Positions 63,495-64,000 of a DNA stretch of 64,000 nt are shown piece after piece. Positions within the stretch are counted from its first letter, which is position 1. Each line of letters begins with the position of its first letter. The position numbers and the translations under genes are program-made. The notes under the pieces are model-generated. The model did not search any database. It worked only from the letters and a program-made list of their open reading frames with translations, and was not told the DNA's origin. Source of the stretch: JACKCB01 sp964452775 (GTDB lineage Bacteria; Chloroflexota; Anaerolineae; Promineifilales; Promineifilaceae); NCBI GenBank assembly GCA_964452775.1, contig CAYVQP010000010.1:11754-75753 (forward strand). Reading direction: 5' to 3'.

Positions 63495-63522
63495 ATTATA
63501 GCAATGGGGCAAGGGCTGTCAA
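63495..63522 (-). promoter_or_regulatory. Strong promoter for the S1-domain gene
   Basis: On the minus strand, perfect TTGACA (63522-63517), 16-base spacer, perfect TATAAT (63500-63495) with extended TGC. Leader about 105 bases. Confidence 0.85.
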
Positions 63523-63616
63523 CAAAAATGCGGGCCGTCAGGAACCGCAAACTCAGCCAACGTTTCTGGAGGTGGAGAGGGCCGACGCCAAGAGCGCTTT
63601 CTCGTTCGCAAAATAA

Positions 63617-63648
63617 GAGTGACCCTGATCTCTACGCCAGGGTCACTC
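63617..63648 (-). terminator. Terminator of recA
   Basis: GAGTGACCCTG (63617-63627) pairs with CAGGGTCACTC (63638-63648), an 11-bp stem; the minus strand then reads TTATTTTG. Confidence 0.85.
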
Positions 63649-63701
63649 CGGCAGGATCTTTCCTGTTAGCGGCGAACCGGGAAGGGCTTCAGCGGGCGAC
63701 C

Positions 63702-64000
63702 CTAATCGCTCATCGTATCATCTTCGTCCGTGTCGCTGCCGCGAATCAGGACCGGCGCCTGTCCGGCCTGCTGGCGCACCAGGTTCTCGATCTCCTGGGT
63801 GATTTGCGGGTTTTCCATCAGATAAACCTTGGCATTTTCTCGCCCCTGACCGAGGAGGATCTCACCATAGCGGAAGTATGCACCCCGCTTGTCCACCACA
63901 CCGTATACCGCGCCCAGGTCCAGTACATCACCGACCTTGGAGATACCTTCATTGTACATGATGTCGAACTCGCATTCGGTAAACGGCGGAGCCACCTTGT
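63702..64000 (-). CDS. recA: Recombinase RecA, C-terminal part (truncated by the window)
   Basis: 99 codons open to the window edge. KVAPPFTECEFDIMYNEGIS and GRENAKVYLMENP match the RecA C-terminal core; the end is acidic (GSDTDEDDTMSD), as is common. Start and ATP site are outside the window. Confidence 0.95.
   Translation of the reverse strand, partial: KVAPPFTECEFDIMYNEGISKVGDVLDLGAVYGVVDKRGAYFRYGEILLGQGRENAKVYLMENPQITQEIENLVRQQAGQAPVLIRGSDTDEDDTMSD

Larger units (their letters stand above)
63385..63701. other. Intergenic region between the S1 gene and recA
   Basis: 317 bases without a gene. It holds the S1 promoter, a leader of about 105 bases, and the recA terminator (63617-63648). Confidence 0.6.

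Overview
The window looks like a 64 kb piece of a draft chromosome from a member of the Chloroflexota, probably Anaerolineae- or Caldilineae-like. This placement is inferred from gene content and style, not from a search. Supporting signs are moderately high GC with very frequent CCGGC words, exported proteins with Pro/Thr-rich linkers plus LysM domains, a RodZ-like protein, a split complex I gene set beside Mrp, and Psp and universal stress proteins. Three runs of exactly 100 N (13089-13188, 33038-33137, 49128-49227) are scaffold gaps of unknown true length. No rRNA, IS element, phage gene or CRISPR array was seen. One tRNA gene (Ser, GGA anticodon) is present.

Layout. 1-11 kb (+): the end of a sensor kinase/response regulator hybrid, PspA with a coiled-coil membrane protein, ribosomal L9, a RodZ-like protein, RimO, a TlpA thioredoxin next to an Lgt-fold protein that lacks catalytic residues, an acidic-tailed protein and MetRS. 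11-21 kb (-): a metallo-hydrolase, a universal stress protein, a five-gene 2-oxoacid:ferredoxin oxidoreductase operon containing an aminotransferase, then a formate/nitrite channel gene behind a formate dehydrogenase whose reading frame crosses an in-frame TGA, read here as selenocysteine. 21-31 kb: ClpB, tRNA-Ser, an HD protein, RicT, Mrp, and complex I genes nuoI, nuoCD and nuoB with an IscX-like gene.

31-44 kb (+): a DoxX-like protein, an ATP-grasp enzyme, glycogen phosphorylase (gapped), small membrane proteins, a PHP-AlbA_2 fusion behind a terminator-like hairpin, MogA, an RlmI-like methyltransferase and SMC. 43-52 kb: a SurA-like protein, S18, S6, a GH99-like LysM surface enzyme, RadA, a LysM/SGNH protein (gapped), gamma-glutamyltransferase and a tail-anchored unknown. 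52-64 kb: DnaE, an alpha-oxoamine synthase, a class A PBP, MoeA, a two-S1-domain protein and the 3' end of recA.

How the parts connect. MogA and MoeA make the molybdenum cofactor that a formate dehydrogenase needs. The 2-oxoacid oxidoreductase yields reduced ferredoxin, and complex I takes electrons to quinone. Mrp and the IscX-like protein fit Fe-S supply to these enzymes. Together they suggest amino-acid fermentation or respiration with formate turnover (inference). Two hairpin repeat families recur between genes, and many genes have an extended -10 promoter of the form TGnTATAAT.
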